Positions 42,427 to 50,730 are shown, counted from the stretch's first letter. The stretch is 51,385 nucleotides of DNA from Pontibacter fetidus (GCF_010119545.1 NZ_JAAEAA010000027.1:1-51385), one strand, 5' to 3'. Numbers and translations are program-made. The notes: generated by a model from the letters alone, not told the origin.

Positions 42427-44256
42427 TTAAACTATAGCTGCCGCTCGTACCAGGCGCGCATCCATCAATACATCTTCCGCTTCCAGTAATTCATCCAGCA
42501 TCAGTACCTGGCGCTCCAGCTGGTTCCGGAAAAGCTCAGGCAACAGTTGTTTGTAGTAAGTAATACCATCCTGCATGTTCTGCCAGAAGCTGTTCAGGTA
42601 TTTTTCCTGCTTGTCGGTCAGGTTTTCCAGCTGTTCGGCTTTCTTGTTCTTCCAGTAGTCTACATACATTTTCAGCTCGTTCATGAACATGTGCGGTCGG
42701 TAGGTCTGGTTCAGCGCGTTAAAGCGGCCATAAATGTGGTCTACCATTTCGTGCAGCTTAAACACCCCCGAAAAATAAGCCAGGTTAGGGCCCGGGCAGA
42801 TCGTTACTGCTTTGGTAGCTGCTTTTTTACCGATGTTAAAGATCTGCAGTGCCGAGTTTGCCAGGCCTTCGCATAAACATTCTTTAGCCAGTACGCTGGT
42901 TTTCTCGGCCTCGTATAGTTCAGGCGTAAGCACCTGTGTATTTAGTTGCTCGTCCAGTTGTTCCAGTTTGCGGCGTTGGTATTTGCGCGATGCCGTACAG
43001 ATCGCTTCGTCAGTAAACTCGGTGTTCGATACTAAATGTTTTTTAATACATGGGCTGCCAGGCTTGCCTTTATCGATGCGCATTTGCTTCAGCTCTTCGC
43101 TGGATGTGCCGCGCAAAGCATTAAAAGGTACACCCAACGGCGAAATCGGGCTCAGGTACAGGTCTTCGGCTTTGGCATCGGATAGTTGTTGCAGGGTGGG
43201 CTCGTCTACAGTAGTGGCTTCGGGTACTAACAAAAAAGGAGTTCCCCAACCGGTGGCGTCTATGCCGTAATATTCCTGCAGAAAATCATGCTCTGCTGCC
43301 GTGCCAATACCGCCCTGCATGGTTATGCGCTGCGCCGGAATTTCGCCGGGCACATGTATGCCTTTGCTGGCAAGTGCCGAACTGAACAAACTATAAAGCT
43401 CAGCCTGCAGTGCCTGGCGGTTTTGTTTAAATTCTTCCAGTATCGGGCCGATCAGGTAACCATCGGTTGCAAACGCGTGGCCACCGCAATTTAAACCAGA
43501 TTCTATCCTGAATTCCGATACCCAGATGCCTTTTTTAGCCAGTATTTTGCCCTGCACCATCGCCGAGCGGTAATCACTTACTTTAATGATAACTGTCTTC
43601 TCAAACCGGCCTTTAGTATCCGGTAAAAAACAAGGAAACTGCTCCAGGTAAGCAAACAAACGCATGTTCATCCCTGCCGAAAAAACCACCGACGAGTTAA
43701 CTGTACTGTTGGCAAAACCACGCAAAGCGGCCAGCGCATCCGAGTATTCCTGCGGCAAGGCCTCACCAGACTTGCTATAGTTTGTCTTGTCCAGTTTTGT
43801 CATAATGTTTACGTCAATTTTACCGGCTACCAGGGCGCTGCGCAATTCATCCTGCAACAGTTGTTTCTGGGCAGAGTCTGTTGTTGCCAGCATTTCGTTG
43901 TAGCGCACGCGTAACGGTGCATTGTCAGGCAACATGGTAAAATACCTGGTGATCTCGGCATCAGGGGTAAATTCCTGCATCCGCAACGTTTCAAGTTGCT
44001 CTTTTACGATCTCATCTACCAGGTTCAGGAACGCGGTGGTGCGTTTGGCGCGGTAGTCTTCTTCTTTGTCGGTAATTGGTTCGTAAGGGCGATTATATAC
44101 CTTTGCATAATGTGAACGGGTGTGCTCCAGTAGGGCATCGTCGCTGAGCGAGGCTACCGATGAAATACCGAAACGCGCTACTTTTATAGGCGAGTCGATG
44201 GAAAAGGCAAGGCCCATAACAGGCAAATGAAAGTTGTGCGGTGTTGTTAGTTGCAT
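42427..44256 (-). CDS. Conserved ~609-aa protein of unknown function, in operon with queD
   Basis: I chose the ATG at 44256 (QLTTPHNFHLPVMGLAFSID); one at 44319 would add 21 residues that look unlike a conserved start. I cannot assign a function. Visible features: KIDVNIMTKLDKTNY; KVSDYRSAMVQGKILAKKG; a cysteine-glycine block GLNCGGHAFATDGYLIGPI; MQGGIGTAAEHDFLQEYYGI; and further cysteines in CLCEG and ICPGPN. The GGIG and preceding strand patterns faintly recall FMN-binding TIM barrels such as nitronate monooxygenase, but this is weak. No signal peptide or membrane helix is seen. Coupling to queD suggests a role near pterin or deazapurine metabolism. Confidence 0.8.
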   Translation of the reverse strand: MQLTTPHNFHLPVMGLAFSIDSPIKVARFGISSVASLSDDALLEHTRSHYAKVYNRPYEPITDKEEDYRAKRTTAFLNLVDEIVKEQLETLRMQEFTPDAEITRYFTMLPDNAPLRVRYNEMLATTDSAQKQLLQDELRSALVAGKIDVNIMTKLDKTNYSKSGEALPQEYSDALAALRGFANSTVNSSVVFSAGMNMRLFAYLEQFPCFLPDTKGRFEKTVIIKVSDYRSAMVQGKILAKKGIWVSEFRIESGLNCGGHAFATDGYLIGPILEEFKQNRQALQAELYSLFSSALASKGIHVPGEIPAQRITMQGGIGTAAEHDFLQEYYGIDATGWGTPFLLVPEATTVDEPTLQQLSDAKAEDLYLSPISPLGVPFNALRGTSSEELKQMRIDKGKPGSPCIKKHLVSNTEFTDEAICTASRKYQRRKLEQLDEQLNTQVLTPELYEAEKTSVLAKECLCEGLANSALQIFNIGKKAATKAVTICPGPNLAYFSGVFKLHEMVDHIYGRFNALNQTYRPHMFMNELKMYVDYWKNKKAEQLENLTDKQEKYLNSFWQNMQDGITYYKQLLPELFRNQLERQVLMLDELLEAEDVLMDARLVRAAAIV

Positions 44257-44617
44257 TGTAAAAAGGTTATAGGTAAACCATAGCCATGGTATCGTTATCT
44301 GTTGCAGATCAAGCTGCATCTATGCCGTATAGTTTATGGCGGATATAGCTTAAGCGTACCGCAAGGTAGGCACTTACCCACTGCTTATTAATGAGCAGCA
44401 TCAGCCCAAAAAATGACAAGAATCATTGTGGGTATAGGATAGGTTTAATATAGGTTTTTGAAGGTTGCGGCTATAGTTGGCCGCTATATGCTATAGTTTA
44501 AATGCTGTTGATACTTAGGCTGATAGCCAGTTGCGCGCAATATGTCGTATTTTAGGCAGCACATACAGGTTTTGCCATTACAGCCAGAACCCTTATATTT
44601 AGTAAAATACTTTTGAA
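44257..44617. other. Divergent regulatory region before the sensor kinase
   Basis: About 360 bases with no gene. It holds a CTGCT...GAGCAG hairpin (near 44380-44397), a CRP/FNR-like palindrome (44412-44427) and three CTATAG-like motifs. No clean TAnnTTTG promoter was found. Confidence 0.5.
44412..44427. promoter_or_regulatory. Candidate FNR/FixK-like operator upstream of the sensor kinase
   Basis: AATGACAAGAATCATT is a 5-6-5 inverted repeat (AATGA-N6-TCATT). Read as TGAC-N4-ATCA, it matches the FNR/FixK core TGAT-N4-ATCA at seven of eight positions. It lies about 190 bases upstream of the kinase gene. Confidence 0.4.
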
Positions 44618-46159
44618 TTGGAAGAGAACCAGGACAATACATACAGCATCGGTAGCCAGGCACGTTTAAAGGCTATTATCGACACAGCTATTGACGGCAT
44701 CATTACCATCGATAACAGAGGAAGGGTAGAAACCATGAATCCCGCCGCTGCTAATATTTTTGGCTATGAGCCGGAAGAAGTGATCGGTAACAACATTAAG
44801 ATGCTGATGCCGGAGCCGGACCATAGTCTGCACGATGTATACATCGATAATTACCACCGCACCGGCGTAGGCCAGATCATTGGTATCGGGCGCGAGGTGC
44901 TGGGCAAAAAGAAGAACGGTACTATTTTCCCGTTTCTGTTAAGTATAAGCGAAGTAAAGCTGCAGGACAAGCAGATATTTACCGGCATTGTACACGACAT
45001 TACCGAGCTGAAAAAAACCGAAGCTGCCCTGCGCGAAAGCGAAAACAAATTCAACTCCATCATCAAAACAGCTGTAGACGGTATCATCACCATCGATACC
45101 CATGGCCTGATGGAAATGGTGAACCCGGCAGCCCAGAAACTTTTCGGGTATGCAGAAAGCGAATTGCTTGGCCGCAACATTAGCATGCTGATGCCGGAAC
45201 CGGACAGCAGCCAGCACGATGGGTACATGGAGCGCTACCACAAGACCGGTATTCCGCACATTATTGGTATTGGCCGCGAAGTGTCGGGGCTGCGAAAGGA
45301 TGGCTCTGTTTTTCCGTTTTTCCTAAGTATAAGCGAAGTACAGCTGGCCGACCGCAAAGTATACACCGGTTTTGTGCACGATATTACCCAGCAGAAAGTA
45401 AGCGAAGAGCGCCTGCGCCGCTATGCCGCCGAATTGGAACGAAGCAACCGCGAACTACAGGATTTTGCCTACGTATCGTCGCACGATTTGCAGGAACCGT
45501 TGCGTAAAATACAGGCCTTTGGCGACCGCCTGAAAACCAAAGAATACGACAAGCTAAGCGACCAGGGCAAAGATTATATTGACAGGATGCTGAATGCGGC
45601 TTCACGTATGCAAAACCTGATAAACGACTTACTCGATTTCTCGAGGGTTACGTCAAAATCCAAAGCTTTTGTAAAAGTAAAACTGGATACGATACTGACC
45701 GAAGTGCTGTCAGATCTGGAGGTAAGTATAGAACAGGCCGGCGCTGTAATTGAGCGCTCGCCGCTGCCAACTATAGAGGCTGAACCAACCCAGATACGCC
45801 AGCTTTTCCAGAACCTGATCAGTAATGCCATTAAGTTCCGGAAAGACGGTGTTACCCCTGTGGTTAAAATTTCATCCAGAAGTGTGCAGCTGCACGCCCA
45901 CCTTACCTCAACGCCCGGCGACGAAATGGTGGAAATTTGCATAGAAGACAATGGCATTGGCTTCGACGAAAAGTACCTGGACCGCATCTTTAACATTTTC
46001 CAAAGGCTGGAAGGGCAGAAGTACGAAGGCTCGGGCATAGGGCTGGCTGTTTGCCGCAAAATAGCGGTGCGCCATGGCGGCGACATTACTGCCCATAGCA
46101 AGCCCGGCGAAGGCACCCAATTTATTATTACCTTAGCAAAAAAACACCTCCAGGAATAA
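44618..46159 (+). CDS. Histidine kinase with two FixL-type (haem-binding) PAS domains
   Basis: 513 residues from a TTG start (EENQDNTYSIGS). PAS-1 spans about 15-130 and PAS-2 about 143-258; they are clear duplicates. Each has the FixL-type block MLMPEP...HDxY...IIGIGREV. In Bradyrhizobium FixL, His200 binds haem, and Arg220 (with His214) senses O2. PAS-1 has His72 and Arg92 at the same 20-residue spacing; PAS-2 has His200, His214 and Arg220. The DHp domain has the phosphoacceptor His289 (YVSSHDLQEPLRKI), and the ATPase domain shows NLISNAIKF, EDNGIGFDEKY and GSGIGLAVCRKI. There are no membrane helices, so it is a cytoplasmic sensor, probably for O2 or another haem ligand. A receiver gene follows after 11 bases. 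Confidence 0.92.
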   Translation: MEENQDNTYSIGSQARLKAIIDTAIDGIITIDNRGRVETMNPAAANIFGYEPEEVIGNNIKMLMPEPDHSLHDVYIDNYHRTGVGQIIGIGREVLGKKKNGTIFPFLLSISEVKLQDKQIFTGIVHDITELKKTEAALRESENKFNSIIKTAVDGIITIDTHGLMEMVNPAAQKLFGYAESELLGRNISMLMPEPDSSQHDGYMERYHKTGIPHIIGIGREVSGLRKDGSVFPFFLSISEVQLADRKVYTGFVHDITQQKVSEERLRRYAAELERSNRELQDFAYVSSHDLQEPLRKIQAFGDRLKTKEYDKLSDQGKDYIDRMLNAASRMQNLINDLLDFSRVTSKSKAFVKVKLDTILTEVLSDLEVSIEQAGAVIERSPLPTIEAEPTQIRQLFQNLISNAIKFRKDGVTPVVKISSRSVQLHAHLTSTPGDEMVEICIEDNGIGFDEKYLDRIFNIFQRLEGQKYEGSGIGLAVCRKIAVRHGGDITAHSKPGEGTQFIITLAKKHLQE

Positions 46160-46170
46160 ACTATAAGCAC

Positions 46171-46620
46171 ATGAGTCATAAGAAAAGATCGATCATTATA
46201 CTTATTGCCGACGATGATGCCGAAGACCGGATGCTGGTAAAAGAAGCACTGGAAGAAAGCCGCCTAAACAATAACATACAGTTTGTAGAGAACGGAGAAG
46301 AACTGCTGGATTACCTGCACAATAAAGGCATGTTTGCCGACACCGAGAAGTACCCGACGCCGGGCCTTATTTTACTGGACCTGAACATGCCAAAAAAAGA
46401 CGGCCGCGAAGCCCTGAAAGAAATTAAAACCGATGAAGCCCTTCGCATGATTCCGGTGGTGGTGCTTACCACTTCCAAAGCCGAAGAAGATATTTTAAGA
46501 ACCTATGACCTGGGCGTTAGTTCCTTCATCACAAAACCAGTAACCTTCAGCTCGCTGGTAGATGTCATGAAAACCCTGAGCAAATACTGGTTCGAAATAG
46601 TAGAACTGCCGAAATCATAG
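46171..46620 (+). CDS. Stand-alone response regulator receiver (Rcp1-like)
   Basis: 149 residues, a REC domain only. Acidic pocket D14-D16 (LIADDDAEDR), phospho-acceptor D70 (LILLDLNMPKKDG), switch threonine in VVLTTSKAEED and lysine in FITKPVTF. The long alpha-beta insert and KKDGREAL motif resemble Rcp1, the partner of phytochrome-type kinases whose DHp domain (HDLQEPLRKI) is like that of the kinase just upstream. It is probably the direct phosphoryl acceptor of that kinase and may relay to the downstream proteins. It has no output domain. Confidence 0.93.
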   Translation: MSHKKRSIIILIADDDAEDRMLVKEALEESRLNNNIQFVENGEELLDYLHNKGMFADTEKYPTPGLILLDLNMPKKDGREALKEIKTDEALRMIPVVVLTTSKAEEDILRTYDLGVSSFITKPVTFSSLVDVMKTLSKYWFEIVELPKS

Positions 46621-46765
46621 TTAGAAAGTTAGAAAGTTAGAAAGTTTAGAAGTTAAAGGCTTACAAAATCGGAAGTTATAGTTTGTAATCTTGTGATCTA
46701 TAGTTGGTTTTGAGAAAGCCTACTTTAACTATAAACCACTTTCTAACTTTTTAACTTTCTAACCT
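46620..46765. repeat. Inverted A/T-rich repeat between receiver and hybrid kinase genes
   Basis: The left arm (46620-46656) is a run of GTTAGAAA units; the right arm (46737-46765) is its mirror image (CTTTCTAA units). Between them, GTTATAGTTTGTAA and TTAACTATAAAC are also inverted. The whole 145-bp stretch could form one long imperfect hairpin. Confidence 0.7.
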
Positions 46766-46781
46766 CCAAACTCAAAAATCT

Positions 46782-48014
46782 ATGCCTGATACCAAGACAC
46801 GTGTGCTGCTTATTGATGATGATGAAGATGACTTTATCATTACCAGGGATACGATAGAAGATATTCCGGGGCGCAACTATGTGCTCGAATGGTCGGCGTC
46901 TTTCGGGGAGGCATTGGAGTTGATAAAGGAAGGAAAGCACGATGTGTACCTGGTTGACTACAGGCTTGGGGCGCATGATGGCCTGGAGCTTATATCGCAG
47001 GCTGTAGAAGGTGGCAGCGAGGCGCCGTTTATCCTTTTAACCGGACAAAGCGATCGCGAAACCGACGAAAAAGCAATGCACGTTGGCGCATCAGATTACC
47101 TGGTAAAAGGTACTTTCGACCCGTTTAGTTTAGAGCGATCGATCCGCTATAGTATAGAGCATGCCAAAAGCTTAGCTGAAATTCAGAAATTAAATACCGA
47201 GCTGGAGCAGCGCGTTGAAGCCCGTACCTGCGAGCTGGGCGAAGCAGTCCGGAAACTGGAAGACACCAACCGCAGCCTCTACGAAGCACAGGTAGAGATC
47301 CGAAAAGCGCTGCAGAAAGAGAAAGAACTACACGAGCTAAAATCCCGGTTTGTAACGATCGCTTCGCATGAGTTTCGAACCCCACTGAGCACGGTACTTT
47401 CGTCGGCCTCTTTAATTGGTAAGTACAAAACTACCGAAGATGATGAGAAACGCCAGAAACATGTGGAGCGCATCAAATCGGCAGTAAGTAACCTGACAAC
47501 TATACTGAACGATTTCCTGTCTATAAGCCGCATAGAAGAAGGCAAAATTTACAACGTGCCTACCACTTTTGATCTGAAAGAATTTACAGCTGAAATTGTA
47601 GATGAAATGCAGGGCCTTGTAAAGATTGGGCAAAAGATACATTACCACCACAACAGCCCCGAAACTATAGTTACCCTGGATAAGCAGCTGCTCAAAAACA
47701 TTATCCTGAACCTGCTATCCAACGCCAGCAAATATTCAAGTGAGGGCAAGGCTATTTTTATAGATACTGAAGTTGCTAAAAGTGTAATATATTTAACTGT
47801 TAAAGATGCTGGTATTGGTATACCTGAAACAGATAAAGCCCATTTGTTTACGCCTTTTTTCAGGGCACAAAACGTAACTAACATACAGGGCACCGGCCTC
47901 GGGCTTAATATTGTAAACCGCTACGTAGACATTATGGGCGGCACTTTAACCTACGAAAGCGAGCTGAACGAAGGCACTACTTTCCGCATCATATTCCCTA
48001 ACACAACCGCATAA
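46782..48014 (+). CDS. Receiver-histidine kinase hybrid protein
   Basis: 410 residues. The N-terminal REC domain (1-125) has D12-D14, phospho-acceptor D59 (VYLVDYRLGAHDG), T87 and K109. A coiled-coil signalling helix (about 128-185) leads to HisKA with H196 (IASHEFRTPLS). The HATPase domain shows NIILNLLSNASKYS, DAGIGIPE and GTGLGLNIV. With the receiver first and no sensor domain, it is set to be controlled by phosphorylation from another kinase, probably the FixL-like kinase upstream. Its stop lies two bases before the next gene. Confidence 0.93.
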   Translation: MPDTKTRVLLIDDDEDDFIITRDTIEDIPGRNYVLEWSASFGEALELIKEGKHDVYLVDYRLGAHDGLELISQAVEGGSEAPFILLTGQSDRETDEKAMHVGASDYLVKGTFDPFSLERSIRYSIEHAKSLAEIQKLNTELEQRVEARTCELGEAVRKLEDTNRSLYEAQVEIRKALQKEKELHELKSRFVTIASHEFRTPLSTVLSSASLIGKYKTTEDDEKRQKHVERIKSAVSNLTTILNDFLSISRIEEGKIYNVPTTFDLKEFTAEIVDEMQGLVKIGQKIHYHHNSPETIVTLDKQLLKNIILNLLSNASKYSSEGKAIFIDTEVAKSVIYLTVKDAGIGIPETDKAHLFTPFFRAQNVTNIQGTGLGLNIVNRYVDIMGGTLTYESELNEGTTFRIIFPNTTA

Positions 48015-48016
48015 GC

Positions 48017-49078
48017 ATGAAAAAAATATTGCTGATAGAAGACAATCAGGAAATCAGAGAAAACACTGCTGAAATACTTACCCTGGCTAACTATACTGTT
48101 TTAGAAGCCGAGAACGGAAAAGTAGGCGTGGAGCTTGCCAAAAACGAACACCCGGACCTGATCATCTGCGACATTATGATGCCCCAGCTCGATGGCTACG
48201 GTGTACTGCACATGCTCAGCAAGAACCCGGTAACATCCAGCATTCCGTTCATTTTCCTGACTGCCAAATCAGAGAAAGAAGACTTTAGAAAGGGTATGAA
48301 CCTGGGTGCCGACGACTATTTAACCAAGCCGTTTGATGACCTGGAACTGTTGGATGCCGTGGAAATGCGTCTGAAGAAAAATGAAATTCTGAAGGCTGAA
48401 TTTACGAAGAGTGTTGAAGGAATAGATAACTTTATAGAAGAAGCGCGCGGCTTTGAAGACCTGAACAAACTGCTTTCGGATAAACGCAAAGTAACAGTGT
48501 TTAAAAAGAAACAGCACCTGTTTATGGAAGGCTACCGCCCTACAGCACTATACTTCCTGAACAAAGGTAAGATCAAAACATTTAAGGCAAACGAAGAAGG
48601 CCGCGAGTATATAACCAACCTCTACAAAGACGGCGACTTTATAGGGTACCTGGACCTGTTGGAAGAAACGCCTTACCGCGAATCGGCTGTGTCGCTGGAA
48701 GATTCGGAAGTGTACATCATCCCGAAAGAAGACTTTTTCTCGCTGCTGAACCACAACCGCGACATCGCCAACAAATTCATAAAAATACTATCCGATAACC
48801 TAGCTGACCGCGAAGAACGCTTGCTTAAACTGGCGTACAACTCGGTGCGCAAACGTGTAGCCGAAGCCCTGCTTTTAGTAGAGAAACAATACCAGCAACA
48901 AGCCGGAAACACATCGCAAATAAGTATAACCCGCGAAGACCTGGCAAGTATAGTTGGCGCTTCCAAAGAAACCGTAATCCGTACCTTAGCCGACTTTAAA
49001 GACGAAAAACTGATCGACAGCCAAGGCAGCCGCATTTTTATACTTAACTCTGAAAAGCTGGCTAAAATGCGGAATTAA
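48017..49078 (+). CDS. Response regulator fused to a CRP/FNR-type transcription factor
   Basis: 353 residues. REC domain (1-120) with phospho-acceptor D52 (LIICDIMMPQLDG) and the conserved lysine in YLTKPF. A linker leads to a cyclic-nucleotide-binding-like beta-roll (about 155-265, FKKKQHLFMEGYRPTALYFL) and a C-terminal Crp-type helix-turn-helix (about 305-340, ITREDLASIVGASKETVIRTLADF). There is no FNR cysteine cluster, and the only Cys, C51, lies in the receiver, so any oxygen input must come through phosphorylation. This joins in one protein what FixJ and FixK do separately in rhizobia. It is translationally coupled to the hybrid kinase (two-base gap). Targets are unknown; hemA is next. 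Confidence 0.93.
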   Translation: MKKILLIEDNQEIRENTAEILTLANYTVLEAENGKVGVELAKNEHPDLIICDIMMPQLDGYGVLHMLSKNPVTSSIPFIFLTAKSEKEDFRKGMNLGADDYLTKPFDDLELLDAVEMRLKKNEILKAEFTKSVEGIDNFIEEARGFEDLNKLLSDKRKVTVFKKKQHLFMEGYRPTALYFLNKGKIKTFKANEEGREYITNLYKDGDFIGYLDLLEETPYRESAVSLEDSEVYIIPKEDFFSLLNHNRDIANKFIKILSDNLADREERLLKLAYNSVRKRVAEALLLVEKQYQQQAGNTSQISITREDLASIVGASKETVIRTLADFKDEKLIDSQGSRIFILNSEKLAKMRN

Positions 49079-49114
49079 GCTATAGTTGAAAACTATAAGC
49101 AATGCCCTTGCTGC

Positions 49115-49168
49115 GTGTTTTCACCAGCAAGTATAAACTACAGTAGCACTAATTGTTGGTGAAAACAC
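49115..49168 (+). terminator. Hairpin after the regulator gene
   Basis: A 16-bp stem with one mismatch (GTGTTTTCACCAGCAA with TTGTTGGTGAAAACAC) and a loop of about 22 nt. It is not followed by a T run, so its role as a terminator is uncertain. Confidence 0.5.
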
Positions 49169-49280
49169 CAAAAGTGGTTGGATGGCCGAATAAATTTATC
49201 CCACTAACTGTCATTCTGTTAAGAAACTTGGTTGAAGGTAGGTTAAGCCTGTACTAAAAGCCAACAAGCTATAAACTATG

Positions 49281-49308
49281 GCCCGGACATCTGAAATGAA
49301 GTTCGGGC
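49281..49308 (+). terminator. Hairpin upstream of hemA
   Basis: GCCCGGAC with GTTCGGGC (one G-U), loop ATCTGAAATGAA, followed by TATAGTCTTTTA. It may end the signalling operon or act in the hemA leader. Confidence 0.5.
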
Positions 49309-49341
49309 TATAGTCTTTTATAAAGTTGACATCAATCTTTT

Positions 49342-49357
49342 CGATAAGTGACTATCG
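49342..49357. promoter_or_regulatory. Palindrome upstream of hemA with CRP/FNR-like spacing
   Basis: CGATA-AGTGAC-TATCG, a perfect 5-6-5 inverted repeat, about 57 bases before the hemA start. The spacing is that of CRP-family operators, but the sequence differs from the site at 44412-44427. Confidence 0.35.
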
Positions 49358-49413
49358 TCATGTTTCTGTTGGGTAGCATTTCGCAACTTTGCAATGTAAT
49401 CTGACAGAAGAAG

Positions 49414-50676
49414 ATGCAAAACAACTTTAAAGCCCTCACCTTATCCTACAAACATGCACCTATAAACGTGCGCGAAGCAGTTGCGCTGAACGAGATCGGT
49501 TGCCGTAACCTGCTGGATAAGATAAAGGAGTTTACTGATGCCCAGGATGTACTCGTACTTTCGACCTGCAACCGCACCGAAGTATACTATAGCGCAGAAA
49601 AAGCACTGGACCAGGTGATCATTAAGCTGATCGCGATGGAACGCGGCTTTATATCAACTAAAAATATTACTCCATATTTTAAGCACATTACAGAACCAGC
49701 ATTAGCTGTTCAGCACCTTTTCTATGTTGGCCTTGGCCTGGAGTCGCAGGTGGTGGGTGATATGCAGATACTGAACCAGGTAAAGAAAGCTTACCAGTGG
49801 TCTGCAGATGCGAACATGGCTGGCCCGTTCCTGCACCGCTTGCTGCACACCATTTTCGCTACCAATAAACAGGTTTTCAATGAAACTGCCTTTTTCGATG
49901 GTGCTGCGTCGGTATCCTATGCTACTGTAGAGTTAGTAGAAGAACTTATTGCTAACCTAGTTGATCCACGCGTGCTAATGATTGGGGTAGGAGAGATTGG
50001 TGCAAACGTTTGTGATAACTTTCAGAAGTCAACTATAAATAATGTGGTGATCGTTAACCGTACACATCACAAAGCACAGGCTTTGGCTGAGAAGACCAAC
50101 GCTACCGCTGTGTATTGGGAAAACGTGTGGGAGGAAATTACCAAGGCAGATGTAGTAATCTCATCTGTGCCCGGTGACTGCTTTTTCATAAGCAAAGAAG
50201 TGATAGAAAAGCAGGGTGTAAAAGCTCCAAAATTCTTCCTGGACCTATCCATGCCACGCAGCATCGACAGCACATTAGAAGAGATAGCAGGTGTAGAAGT
50301 TTACAATGTAGATACTATCAAAAACCGCGCTTCTGAAGCCTTGGAAATGCGCCTTGCAGCCATCCCACAAGTGCAGCAGATCATAGCAGAAGCTATCACC
50401 GAGTTCAGCACCTGGACCCGTGAAATGGCAATGTCGCCGGCCCTGCAGCAGTTCAAAAGCAAGCTGGAAGAGATCCGTCAGCAGGAACTAAACCGCTACC
50501 TGAAAAACCTTGGCGAGGCAGAAAGAGAAGTTGTAGAGAAGTTAACACAGAACATCCTGAATAAAATTGTGAAATTGCCTGCCCTGGAGTTAAAAGCTGC
50601 CTGTATGCGCGGTGAGTCGGAAGCATTGGTAGAAGGATTAGCCGCTTTGTTTAGTTTAGAGAAAGAAAAAGTTTAG
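49414..50676 (+). CDS. hemA: Glutamyl-tRNA reductase
   Basis: 420 residues. The catalytic cysteine is C52 in LSTCNRTEVY. Other motifs are the conserved LESQVVGDMQILNQVK block, the NADPH-binding segment MIGVGEIGANVCDNF, and a C-terminal dimerisation helix ending LFSLEKEKV. It reduces Glu-tRNA(Glu) to glutamate-1-semialdehyde, the first committed step of haem synthesis by the C5 pathway (EC 1.2.1.70). It follows directly on the candidate haem-based oxygen-sensing cascade, so joint control is plausible. hemL is not in the window. A strong terminator closes the gene. Confidence 0.97.
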   Translation: MQNNFKALTLSYKHAPINVREAVALNEIGCRNLLDKIKEFTDAQDVLVLSTCNRTEVYYSAEKALDQVIIKLIAMERGFISTKNITPYFKHITEPALAVQHLFYVGLGLESQVVGDMQILNQVKKAYQWSADANMAGPFLHRLLHTIFATNKQVFNETAFFDGAASVSYATVELVEELIANLVDPRVLMIGVGEIGANVCDNFQKSTINNVVIVNRTHHKAQALAEKTNATAVYWENVWEEITKADVVISSVPGDCFFISKEVIEKQGVKAPKFFLDLSMPRSIDSTLEEIAGVEVYNVDTIKNRASEALEMRLAAIPQVQQIIAEAITEFSTWTREMAMSPALQQFKSKLEEIRQQELNRYLKNLGEAEREVVEKLTQNILNKIVKLPALELKAACMRGESEALVEGLAALFSLEKEKV

Positions 50677-50700
50677 AAGTTTAGTATAGGTGAATAGATA

Positions 50701-50730
50701 AAACGGCTCCTGCTTCAGGAGCCGTTTTTG
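50701..50730 (+). terminator. Terminator of hemA
   Basis: An AAACGGCTCCTG stem with its partner AGGAGCCGTTT, followed by TTGTTTT. Confidence 0.9.

Larger units (their letters stand above)
49079..49413. other. Region between the regulator gene and hemA
   Basis: 335 bases with two hairpins (49115-49168 and 49281-49308) and a 5-6-5 palindrome (49342-49357). No gene is seen. Confidence 0.5.

Noticed and set aside
49382..49392. CAACTTTG before hemA, and a similar string before the cytochrome c gene (about 8173), as -7 boxes
   Set aside because: The TA of TAnnTTTG is missing and no TTTG lies at the expected spacing, so the match is too weak to list.
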